NCBI GenBank assembly: GCA_003290165.1
Contig: QNQO01008297.1
Coordinates: 62,001-126,000 of the forward strand
DNA length: 64,000 nt
From: Berberis thunbergii
Lineage: Eukaryota; Streptophyta; Magnoliopsida; Ranunculales; Berberidaceae
Reading direction: 5' to 3'
In this document: in pieces, positions 11,701-20,525 of the stretch
How positions within the stretch are numbered: the stretch's first letter is position 1
Layout: the number at the start of each line of letters is the position of its first letter
Made by a program: the position numbers and the translations under genes
Notes under the pieces: model-generated
What the model saw: only the letters and a program-made list of their open reading frames with translations
Told to the model about the DNA's origin: nothing
Databases searched by the model: none

Positions 11701-14700
11701 GGTCAATGAAATTGACCAAACCTATTCATATGGTTTTGTTGAATTGGAGTTGATTCTCTTTCATCCACCTTCGATAGTATGTGTCTTTCTGGATCGGCTG
11801 GATGGTCTGTTTCCAACAAGAAAGAAGTTATGATTCATTGTCCAATGAGGATAGTCACAGTCAATGGGGTAGGATGATGGCTTGTCATGGGCAAAGTAGA
11901 CAAACTTTTGAGCCTTATTTTGCTACTTATCCGTAATATCCCATTATGGGTCATTTGTTAGGAGTTGATCGTGAGGGATACTTCACCCATGTGAACTCGT
12001 TTATAAACTGTTAAAGTTTTAATATGTCATCAAACGGCTCTAAACCTGTTACGTTTGAACCAACTAAGAACTCATTTTAGTATTGAAAGGTTAGGTGTAG
12101 TGCCCATAGAGGACAAAATTAGAGAAATGCCTTTAATGTTGTTCGGTCACGTGCGGAGGAGACCAAACCCGAATAGCTAGATTGGCAAGTTTGTGGAGGG
12201 TGTAGGCGGAAGGGACGATCATTGAAAACTTGGGTGAATGAAGACATCATTGAGCTTAGATTAGGCGAGGATATGTGAAAAGACCATATTGCTTAGAGAA
12301 TCAAAATATGTGTCTTCTTCCTCACGAGAGCAGGGTCTTCATTCTCTGCTCCGTCCTTCACTAAACCTGCAAGAGAGAGACACGAGAGGGGACACACGGA
12401 TAAGAGAGAAAGGGACAAGAGAGAGGTGCTCTACTTCCCTGGTGGCTCGACGGTGTTCTCTGCTTCTTCACTGTTCTTCTGTTGCTGCTCTTGTTTCTTC
12501 TGTTGCAGTGCGAGAAAGAGGGAAACATGGAGAAAATGAGAGAGAGATGATGTTCGTGAGAGGAGGTGATGAGGCAAAGACATGATGGTGATGAAGGTGG
12601 TGGAGGGATGGTGGTGTGGTGTGTTTGTTGGTTAGGCCGGTGTGTGGACGGTGTTGTGAGGGAGAAACAGGGGAGGGTGAGTTCGTGAGATGAGGTGGTG
12701 GTTGGACGGAATTGGCGAGGTGTTGAGGACGGGGACTTTTGGGGGAGATGAGGTGTTGGGTTGTGGTCGTGGTTGCGCTACTGGTCCTATCGAGCGAGAA
12801 TTGCCGGCAGGTCGGTTGGTGGCTGGAAAAAGAGAGGAAAGGGATGTGGGAGGAGGGTAGGAGAGAAAGGAGGGGGAGAGAGGAAGTCTAAATAGGGTTT
12901 CCTTTCTCTTGGTTAGGTTGGGTTTAGATTTTTAGGTCAGCTTTTGGGCTTGGGCTCTATTATTGACTTCACTGTTCGCACCACTTTGGGGGATGTGGGA
13001 GGAGGGTAGGAGAGAAAGGAGAGGGGGAGAGAGGAAGTCTAAATAGGGTTTCCTTTCTCTTGGTTAGGTTGGGTTTGGATTTTTAAGTCAGCTTTTGGGC
13101 TTGGGCTCTATTATTGACTTCACTGTTTACACCACTTTGGGCTAGGTCTTTCAAACTCGTTGCGTTAAGGCAATTTCATTGTTTAAGCTCAATTTTCTAC
13201 CAAAACATGAAAATAAAATAAGTAGAACAAAATATAATATTCAAAACACTAATATATATAAATTAGATGATATTTTATGTAATAATTATGTGAATATCAG
13301 TAGACGAAAGGGACGATCATTGAAAACTTGGGTGAAGGAAGACATCTTTGAGTTTGGATTAGGCGAGGGTATGTAGAAAGATCACATTGCTTAGAGAACC
13401 AAAATACGTGTAGCCGACCGAGAGTATCAGGACTGGGCTGTGATGATGATGATGAGTGTGATGAAATTTTATCTTATATAAAATGTAGCTTGTATGACAA
13501 AATGACTATTGTGAAACTTTTGATATTTTATATGTAAGACAGTGATTATGAACTTGAAATTTATAGTTGTGTGTGAAATTTGTGATTTTTTTTACTATAT
13601 TGTTAATTATGTATGAATTTAAGCGATACTTGGTATTTAAGCTTCATTTAATGTGTTTAATAGGTTTATTTACTTGCATCTTATTTTTTTTTCACATATT
13701 TCGTATACTCTCGAAATTTATTATACATGTTTCATGTATCCTCAAGATTTTACGTCGCATCGAAATATTTCTCAAAAATTTTCTTAAAATCAAATGACCT
13801 GAAATCACTTCAAAAACCGAAATCACAATCCTTGGCTCTGATGAAGTCGATCGAAAGCTTCTTCAACTACGTGAGGAAGGGATGAACAGAGCTTCTCCAC
13901 AAAGTTGGCAAGCTGCTCCACTCAGATCCGACTCAGATCTACCATTTTCACCGAGGATATTGTTCGTGAACTTGTCATTCGCAAGTGCTCCACTCTGCGT
14001 TGTAGTTTTGGCGAAAAAATCGAAGTTTGCAAGCTGCTCCACTCTGCGCAAGCCGCTCCGGAGGTTCTCCAACTCGAAGTTCGCAAGCTGCTCACTCTGC
14101 GCACAGTGGCTATCCGTCTCAGACCCCTCCGCCTATCCACCATGATAAAATGGTCATGGATGATTTTCTATAGCAGAAAGTTTAATGCAGTCCAGATAAA
14201 AACTAACTGCATTGTATATTACTTTCCTAATCAGTCAAGGATATAAAGCGGTTCAAAACTTGTAGATGTGTTTCAATTGGCCGAATATTCTATTTCTAAA
14301 AGATTTTAGCTTTTTATTGGGCATACATGTGTATACGAAGTATGTGTTCTAAGATGATTTTTTTTTGCAGATTGAGATGCTATCAGAGTCTATTGATGAA
14401 ACATTAGACAAAGATGAGGCTGAAGAGGAAACTGAAGAGCTCACTAACCAGGTTAGCAATGCCCTCAATATGCTTTGTAGGAAAGATCTTTTGAGATGTC
14501 CTCTTCTTACCTCTAATTTTTTTTGCTTTTACAGGTGCTTGATGAGATTGGTGTAGATATTGCTTCACAGGTGAGTGTTTTTAGGTTGATAATGTCTTTT
14601 GAAATTGGCCATACTCATTATACATGCATACATCTTTACATTTATGCATAGTATATAACTTGTATACTTTTAATAGGTTTTACTAAGTATGATTAAAGGT

Positions 14701-16311
14701 GAATTCAATCGTATTCGTTTGTCACTTTCACATACACAAATTTCAATGCTTGGACGAGTGTTTTTCCTTTGTCAACTACCACAAAGAAAATCAGTCTTGG
14801 TTCCAAATTTTGATGTGATCGTTCATCTAGGGGTGGGCTCCAGTTCATGAGTTCAGGACATATGCAACTCAAGGAATGATTCACATCATGTTCACGTGTG
14901 CATGTGTGTGTGCAATGCATGCATGGATACATAAACTTCAATCAACAATCTATGTAAATCTTTGCCTGACCTGTATCTGCACTTCTTGACAGTTATCTTC
15001 GGCTCCTAAAGGTCGGATTGCAACCAAGAAAGTCGAAAATAATGTTTCAGCCAGGTAAATTCCATTTTAGCCATAACAATGAGATGTTTATTATATGGAT
15101 GGGTGTCTATTGACGTCTCATCTGGAGAGCCCACCAGAACAGTAACGTTCCCATACTTCACAATATTAGTTTCCTTTTTGCTCTATGTGCCTCATTTTGT
15201 TAACTAGTTACATATTTCTATCTTGCCTTATATACTCGTATATATATAATCAGAAGCTTTACACATTGAAGAAATAAAACCCATGCCCAGCTGAGGACAA
15301 CCTGGAAGCACATTTTCAAAATCAAGCATGTCATCTGTCATTCTACCAAACCTAGTATGATGTATATGCTTGTTTTGACTGCATGATATTCAAAATTTTT
15401 TTTTTGTTGGATCCTGAATATTATGCTGTATGTGGCAAGAAAGGAGCAGCCATATCTTTTGAGATGATGACTACTAGTTTTGACCTCTTGATTGTGATCT
15501 CATTACCACAAATTTATGAAGTTTTAGTCACTGTGGGCTTAGTAGTGTTCATTTGGTAGATGTCCCTGTGATTGGAATGAATGTTGTGGATAGTGATGTA
15601 TTTCCTATAATTATGAATAAATTTGAACCTTAACAAAAAGAAAATAAAAGTAAAAGATTGTTGTTAAATTACTACTGCACATCACCATCAATTGGTAATG
15701 AGAAACTTGTTGCAGTAACTACTTGAACATCATCCAGGCAGATGGTCATGGCATTTGGGATTTCTTAATTTGATTTCAGTTTGGAGTCTACATGCAAAAT
15801 TTAGCTGCTGTGTGATCAAATGGATGAAATGCTGCTAAACACCTGCTTCAAATTTATTTTAAAAAGTCAAATAATACTGTGAAATGTTCAGACTTCATAA
15901 GTTGCATGCCTGCTGCCTGATCAAATGGATGCAATGCTGCTACGCACCTTTGCTTCTGTCAATTTTTAAAATAAATATTGTTCATTTTAAAAAGCCACAA
16001 TAATACTGTGAAATGTTCAGATTCATAAGTTGCATGTCTACAGCTATATCACTATTGCATGCAGTGATTTATCAGTGTTCTGCCACCAGTTAAAGCTGAT
16101 CTTGGGGCCTTGTACCGAAGGGATTTTGTCCAGTTGGATCCTTGCTCTAAATTTTATATGTTCAACACTCCCCAAAAAGTCTCACTGGACAAAATTAATA
16201 CCGCTTATTTTTTAAAATTTTGATGCCTGTTCTACTTAATGTATTTGCAGGCCAGAGTCCACGGATGTTGAAGATCTCGAGAAGAGGTTGGCTTCTCTTC
16301 GTCGCATCTGA
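2767..16311 (+). CDS. VPS2: ESCRT-III subunit VPS2.2/VPS2.3-like (CHMP2B type), 5' end missing
   Basis: Nine coding exons were joined by GT-AG borders: 2767-2801, 2893-2943, 4384-4488, 4566-4637, 5003-5074, 14371-14451, 14535-14570, 14993-15054, 16251-16311 (TGA 16309-16311). They give 191 residues without a stop: GIEREIASLQLEEKKLVAEI, then ARQLVRLRQQITNLQGSRAQ, GMKGATKAMVAMNK, DETLDKDEAEEETEELTNQ, VLDEIGVDIASQ. This is the Snf7 fold of the plant VPS2.2/2.3 branch, not VPS2.1. The C-terminus DLEKRLASLRR fits the MIM1 motif that binds the MIT domain of the VPS4/SKD1 ATPase. Family role: forming ESCRT-III filaments on late endosomes for vesicle budding and filament disassembly. The roughly 26-30 N-terminal residues must lie in an exon left of the window. 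The intron 5075-14370 is 9.3 kb and full of transposons, yet all exons are intact. Which of VPS2.2 or VPS2.3 it is stays unresolved. Confidence 0.95.
3592..4405 (+). repeat. 407-bp tandem duplication covering part of a VPS2 exon
   Basis: The segment from 3592 recurs from 3999 at a constant offset of about 407 with a few substitutions and small indels. Both copies start with CTTCCT, so the junction has 6 bp of microhomology. The first copy ends inside the sequence of the 4384 exon; the second copy runs on into the functional exon. Confidence 0.9.
3947..4000 (+). pseudogene. dead partial copy of VPS2 exon 4384-4488
   Basis: It would read AVTRILARQLVWLQQRIT, against AATRILARQLVRLRQQIT in the working exon. 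The 21 bases corresponding to 4363-4383, which hold the acceptor AG and probable branch-point region, are deleted from this copy, and the 3' part is cut off by the duplication junction. It can therefore not be spliced as an exon. Confidence 0.85.
5531..5785 (+). repeat. minisatellite, about 3.5 units of 64-80 bp
   Basis: Successive units begin GCCATTCTCTTGTTAGGCTC at about 5558, 5622 and 5692, with a partial unit on each side. Unit length grows from 64 to 70 to 80 bp through small insertions. It lies within the 9.3 kb VPS2 intron. The remaining intron sequence at 5075-5959 shows no recognisable gene. Confidence 0.85.
6650..7400 (-). pseudogene. hAT transposase C-terminal (dimerisation) region, left arm
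   Basis: Read on the minus strand, 7400 down to 7091 gives NWSTFSLIHNRRNMLGHENL then KFVLVYYHMRLR. That is the hAT C-terminal dimerisation motif (Trp/Ser...IH..RN.L....L..LV.V.YN.RLR). It continues into acidic sequence ending DIDNDEEPIYSWVKELGEP. The same region appears on the plus strand in the right arm. The copy lacks the N-terminal and catalytic parts and is not a complete gene. Confidence 0.8.
8332..9323 (+). repeat. 106-bp target duplication around the LINE (8332-8437 and 9218-9323)
   Basis: Both flanks carry the same 106 bp of hAT coding sequence, from TAGAGTTACAATTAT to AAGTCGRTAGAT, with about seven differences. The left copy ends exactly at the LINE 3' tail and the right copy begins exactly at its truncated 5' end. 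Confidence 0.93.
8438..9217 (-). mobile_element. 5'-truncated RTE-type LINE fragment
   Basis: On the minus strand, 9117-8743 encodes the C-terminal part of a plant RTE-clade non-LTR reverse transcriptase polyprotein: FRYLGSIIQKNGAIGADVDH, HRIKAGWLKWR, VLCDRRMPTRLKGKCYKT, then RPAMLYGSECWAT and MLRWMCGKTRKDKIRN. The 3' tail is a GAT-type microsatellite (CATCATCATC read on + at 8438) as is usual for plant RTE elements. The copy is 780 bp and lacks the endonuclease and most of RT. It was inserted into the hAT transposase and is flanked by a 106-bp target duplication. A 28-bp stretch near its 5' end (9143-9172) is repeated at 9183-9210. Confidence 0.9.
10487..11640 (+). repeat. tandem duplication in the right hAT arm
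   Basis: The block starting AGAGATCGTCCCCCAACTTG at 10487 restarts at 11109. The second copy is shorter because about 125 bp (the Y-x-MRLR region) are missing. The junction shares GAGA with the natural continuation seen at about 11635, so it has short microhomology. The block encodes acidic hAT C-terminal sequence with Asp/Asn/Gly-rich low complexity. Confidence 0.85.
12314..13299 (-). mobile_element. truncated gypsy LTR (5' part only)
   Basis: The reverse complement starts TGATATTCACATAATTATT at 13299 and follows the 5' part of the LTR of gypsy element 1 (20526 onward): ATTATTACA, TTTATATATRTTAGTG, GCCCAAGCCC, then CCCTATTTAG, and next a C/T-rich leader. About 986 bp are present; the 3' half of the LTR is missing, as are PBS and coding region. 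A 149-bp internal duplication is present. Open frames here are low-complexity and not genes. Confidence 0.85.
12841..13141 (+). repeat. 149-bp tandem duplication inside the LTR fragment
   Basis: GGGATGTGGGAGGAGGGTAG starts at 12841 and again at 12990. The copies run through TATTGACTTCACTGTT to CCACTTTGGG with few differences. Confidence 0.9.
13885..14125 (+). repeat. short interspersed repeat of GCAAGCTGCTCCACTC motif
   Basis: The motif GCAAGCTGCTCCACTC or close variants occurs at about 13908, 13982, 14029 and 14083, mostly preceded by CGAAGTT and followed by TGCGC. The stretch is GC-richer than the intron around it and is open in several frames on both strands, but no protein family is recognisable. 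It lies between the hAT right end and the VPS2 exon at 14371; 14140-14370 shows nothing else. Confidence 0.6.
15804..16037 (+). repeat. tandem duplication of about 105-125 bp in the last VPS2 intron
   Basis: A block containing TGATCAAATGGATG, AATGCTGCTA and AATAATACTGTGAAATGTTC occurs at about 15804-15907 and again at about 15909-16037. The second copy has a 20-25 bp insertion. The rest of this intron (15055-16250) has no recognisable gene. Confidence 0.8.
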
Positions 16312-16722
16312 CTGGTTAAATGTATTGAATCCAGTTTGTGCCTTGCCCTATTAAATACACACTTTTCAACCTGTAAATTTTTTATGTTAAGAAGTGAGTA
16401 GAGGATGTACGATGAACATTACGGAATCTGAAAAGGTTTTCTCTATTTTATCAATATCCATGTTAATCAGTGTATTTTCTTATCAGTTGGAAAGAATCGA
16501 ATAGTCCTAAATCATGGTGGCACGTTGATTGGATGAGGTGGTTATTTTTTGTCTTTTAATTTTTTTTTTCGTTTTGTGTTTAGAATCTGTAACGTAAGTT
16601 TTGCAATATCACTTTTGAATTTTTAGTGCAATATGTTTAAATTTGTAGTCGAGCAGGTGGTGAACTGGAGGAAAATATTACAAGTCTCCAAAGATTTAGT
16701 GGAGATAGTTGAGCATTGTAAC
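16312..16722. other. VPS2 3' flank, no further gene
   Basis: This follows the VPS2 stop codon and presumably holds its 3'UTR. It is AT-rich with T-runs. No open frame of interest and no clear AATAAA signal could be assigned. Confidence 0.5.
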
Positions 16723-16725
16723 TTA

Positions 16726-17055
16726 GGGTGTGTTTGGTTGCATGGAATCATATGCCATAGGAATCCATGAGGGGACCACTACATTTTAGGCTAAATTGAT
16801 ATATCACTTCACATTTACCATTTGACCATCATTTGATTTTGTGATCAATAGTGGTAATGGAAGTCCCATGAACATGAGAATCTCACTCCTTGGCCCTCCC
16901 AAGGCATGTAATTATCATGTTTATGAGACTTTCATTCCCACCATTGCTCACAAAATCAAATGGTGGATGTGGAGTGATATATCAATTTAGCCTAAAATGT
17001 AAGGGTTTTCTCATGGATTTTCATGGCATAGGATTCCATGCAACCAAACACACCA
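16726..17055. mobile_element. Tourist-like (PIF/Harbinger) MITE, 330 bp
   Basis: Inverted ends GGGTGTGTTTGGTTGCATGG and its near-complement (CATGCAACCAAACACACC) flank a non-coding centre that is itself largely palindromic. It is bounded by TTA on both sides (16723-16725 and 17056-17058), the 3-bp target duplication expected for PIF/Harbinger elements. It lies 0.4 kb after the VPS2 stop. Confidence 0.9.
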
Positions 17056-17212
17056 TTAGATGTTTGCAGGGAATAGAAACAAGAAGAAGAAATGTCTCCA
17101 TAATTGAAGAATGAACGCTGGAAGAGTTTACTATGAAATTGCAATGACTATAACCCCAATGGCTAAAAATTTCCTTCATTGTGAAAATCTCACAATCGTG
17201 GTAATTTTTATT

Positions 17213-17343
17213 TTAGGGTGCTTTCTTTGGATTTTCTTTTTAATGCTTTTTACCTTTTCTCTTTAAAACATAATCACAAACACCATTCTCGGAATAGAAG
17301 TGTCAAAAAACTCAAAAGAGACACAAAAAAGGGGCACCCTAGA
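17213..17343. mobile_element. small MITE, about 130 bp
   Basis: Imperfect inverted ends TAGGGTGCTTTCTTT and AAAAGGGGCACCCTA flank a centre with no coding content. TA on both sides could be a Stowaway-type target duplication. The short length and imperfect ends leave this tentative. Confidence 0.5.
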
Positions 17344-17669
17344 ATTACTCTTATGTTAGTATGGGTGGATATGGTTGTGACCAAGCTTTGTTTCTTGAAA
17401 GTAAAATTGAAGGGATGATTAAGACGTCCAATGAGTTTGTCAATCTTGGATAAACAATTGACCTAGATGGCCCTATTTCTCAAAATCCTAAATAAATAAA
17501 ATAAATGCCTAAACCATCACGTATCCCGTAGTTACATGATCTTGAGTCGTATGCTATGAACTTTTTACACTTTTGCCATTTTAAACATAGAACCTATAGA
17601 GCTTTGGGATGTTTGTTGGTTCACTCTTCCATTGGAGATGTTCCCGAGTCCTGACCCAACCCAATTGTT
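17344..17669. other. no gene recognised
   Basis: AT-rich intergenic sequence between the small MITE and the left end of MULE unit 1. Nothing else was seen. Confidence 0.5.
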
Positions 17670-20525
17670 TTTTACAGCGACGACTACACACCACCATTCA
17701 AATTTTTTTTCTTACTAATCAACACCACCCAAATATTTTAGAAAAACAAAACACCCAAAAATGCAAGAAACCCCAAAACGCAACCCTCGTCCTCATCATT
17801 CTCATCACTGCATCTCTTCCAAAGCCAGGCGAGCAAACTCCTCTTTCTCGCAGTTTCCCGTCGAAGGTAGGCGTCCCTTCCCTATATCTCCCTTGTCGAT
17901 TGCATTCCCCTATCTCTCCCTCCTCGCAGCGTCCTATCCAAGGTTGCATCATGAATGACTTCCACTTCTCTGTCTCTGATGAATTTGGTATTTCCTAATT
18001 CTCAAGTTCGTTTGGAGGAACTTAGATTGATTTTATTAGATGGAAATGAATGTGTTTAGTGAAGTTGATGATGTTAGAATTGAAGATTTAAGGGTGAACA
18101 TGCGGGTGAAGAAGATAATCAATTTAAAGAGCAAAAACAATCAATTCCAATTGAGGTAACACTGTCAATTTGCATCGTATTAATTTTTTTATTGTATTTT
18201 ACAAGATAATTGTTTGATGAATTGGTGCGTAGGCATTTCTCTTGGATGTAATAAAGATGGACATGCCTATAAACGAGGTTGAGAACCTAGAGACGAACCA
18301 TGTAGAGATAACCACCATTTTGTTGTTAAGAAAATCAAAAAATATAATTTAATATATGAAACTAAGTATAAAATGAATCATTATGCAAAATGATGATGAT
18401 AATGATGATGGCAAGTTACTCGATTATGAAAGTTGTGATATTAACAGTGAAGAAAGATCAATGAAAGTGATACTCAATGGTGGTGACTTATTTGTTACGG
18501 AAGAGGTAAGATAGTTTGTGTATTTTCGTTTTCACCGGTTTCCATGTGATATTGTTATAAATATGTTGTTATTAACAAGTTATATATATTTTTTAGGTAT
18601 TCTCATCAAGGTCTGTGTTGATAGCTTGGCTCCAAAGCATCAGTATGGATAATAACATGGTTGTTATTATCACTAAACCAAAACCTGCTAATTACAGACT
18701 GAAGGAAATGATCCATTTTGGTTGTGAAAATGGAGGGAAGCCCGACAAAAGGTTAAAGAATTTCGTCCGATCAAGCAGTACAAAGAAGTGTTGCTGCACA
18801 TTTCAATTGAGAGCGGACCCACTAGAGAATGACCATTGGATGTTGCAAGTGACATGTGGAACCCACAATCATCCTCGAACAAAATCACTATTTGGTCATT
18901 CGTTTGTTGGTAAATTGAATGAAGAGGAGATGATATATGTGCAGAATATGGCAAAGTCAGGTGTGAACCCTTGCCACATCTTGTCTCGGTTGAAAGAGAT
19001 TTATCCTAATAATATCTCGAATTTGAAGAATATTTACAATGTACTTTGCAATAAAGATAGTCCAATAAAAGGTAGGACGATTTTGCAACATACTCTGCAC
19101 TTGTTGAGGGAGCATAATTACATAGAGTGGAATATTGTTGATGAGGGGAATAGAGTCACCAACATTTTTTTGGCTCATCCTGAAACAGTTAAATTAGCAA
19201 AATGTTTTCCACAAGTGATGCTTATGGATTGTACATATAAAACGAATCACTATAAGATGTCGTTGTTTGAGATTGTTGGTGTGACGTCAACCAAAAAGAT
19301 TTTCAATGTTGCATTTTGTTTTATGTTTTCTGGGAATGAAGAGTCATACGCTTGGGCATTGAAAAAACTTGTAGAATTTTTTAGCCAGACAACTTGCCTA
19401 GCATGTTTGTCACTGATAGAGAATTGAGTTTGTTCAAGGCAATTGAACGAGTTTTTCCCAAGGGAATGAGATTATTGTGCACATGGCACATAAACACAAA
19501 TGTTGAGAAGAATTGCAAAAACATTTTGAGAATCATGACGTTGGTGGTATGAGTTTATAGATTCTTTTTCAGATTTGTATAAATCAAGTACATAGGAGAA
19601 ATGGAACAAGGCCACAGTTGACTTTGATAAAAAAAAATGGGCATCACACCTAAAGTGTTTGAAATATGTAAGGACGGTTTGGTATCTGCAGAATGAGTAC
19701 TTTGTCAGTGCATGGACCGATACATTTATGCATTTTGGTCAACAGATAACCGGTCGCATTGATGGGGCACACTCGAAGTTGAAGAACATGTTGAAAAATT
19801 CACAGGGTACATTCCTGAATGTATGGACAAAGATGCATGATATGATCCAAATCAAACTGATAGAAATAAAATCATCATTTTAACAAAGTCAGACGAATGT
19901 GAAGAATGAACACGTGTTAAGATTATTTGGCAAACTTGATGGGTCGGTGGCATACAAAGCTTTTGATTTCATTTTATTAGAAATTGGGAGGTGTGAAAAT
20001 ATAGGCAAGGACCCTGTCAAGTGTGGATGTGTGATTCAAACCACTCATGGATCACCTTGTGCTCATGAAATTACATGGTATCTAATTCCCATTGGACAAC
20101 TTCCACTAGGCACCTTAGACAGGTATTGGCTTCAAATTGGCACCACACCTATTCGTGAACGTGGGGATGTGATTATAGACCCAGTGGTCGACACCCTTAT
20201 GCAGAGGTTTAATGAATCAACTCCCGATCAGAAGTTGGTGTTGAAGAGGAAGCTTCTAGAGTTGAGTTGTTCGGGTTCAACTATAATGATTGAACCATCT
20301 GCACTTGTGGCTGGCAAGGGGAAACCTAAAAAAATGAAATTGTCTAAGCACAAGAGGTCAACAAAAAGGGACTCATCAGGGCACGAATACGCCATGACTC
20401 AAGAGGAACTAAAAGGCAAAACTAAGAAGTTGTCTAACAAAAAGGAGAAGCCAAAAAATCGTAACACTAAATTGATGAGCCAAATTTCGTCTTAGATACA
20501 GGATTATATTGACAACATTGAGAAC

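Larger units (their letters stand above)
12202..13411 (+). repeat. 112-bp direct duplication flanking the LTR fragment (12202-12313 and 13300-13411)
   Basis: Both flanks carry the same 112 bp of LINE 3' sequence, from GTAGRCGRAAGGGACGATC to AAAATAYGTGT, with about ten differences. The LTR fragment lies exactly between them. A normal gypsy target duplication is 5 bp. Confidence 0.9.
12094..13455 (+). mobile_element. second RTE LINE 3' fragment, interrupted
   Basis: After 12094 the plus strand translates in broken frames to VVPIEDKIREMPLMLFGHVR and RRPN, the C-terminal end typical of plant RTE polyproteins, and runs to the 3' end at about 13411-13455 (TAGCCGACC... then TGATGATGATGATGAG). It interrupts the right arm of the hAT element between CATTTTAGTATTGAAAGG and GAGTGTGATGAAAT. 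It was itself interrupted by an LTR fragment (12314-13299). Confidence 0.8.
5960..13836 (+). mobile_element. hAT-superfamily element with foldback structure in a VPS2 intron
   Basis: The two ends carry the same terminal sequence in inverted orientation, GCCAAGGATTGTGATT at 5960 and its complement ending at 13836, followed by about 300 bp of inverted similarity. The inverted repeat continues inward: about 6240-7940 on the left matches about 9960-12090 on the right, with tandem duplication in the right arm. The centre holds transposase sequence of the DUF659/hAT-C type. A third copy of the terminus, 160 bp long, occurs at 58800-58960 and supports the end call. No clear 8-bp target duplication was seen. 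The superfamily call rests on the transposase; long inverted arms are not typical of hAT and may be a secondary inverted duplication. Confidence 0.78.

Noticed and set aside
5960..13836. A MULE classification because of long inverted ends
   Set aside because: The only transposase motifs inside (DUF659 blocks and the C-terminal dimerisation region) are hAT-type. The long arms extend into coding sequence and look like a secondary inverted duplication.
13882..14246. Several overlapping open frames on both strands (up to 113 codons)
   Set aside because: They arise from the repeated GC-rich 16-mer block. No conserved domain, splice context or consistent frame was visible.
17609..17998. Possible host gene exon starting at 17609
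   Set aside because: It overlaps the MULE unit 1 left end and leader. Similar leader sequence precedes the transposase start in unit 2 at 39070-39163, so it is transposon 5'UTR.
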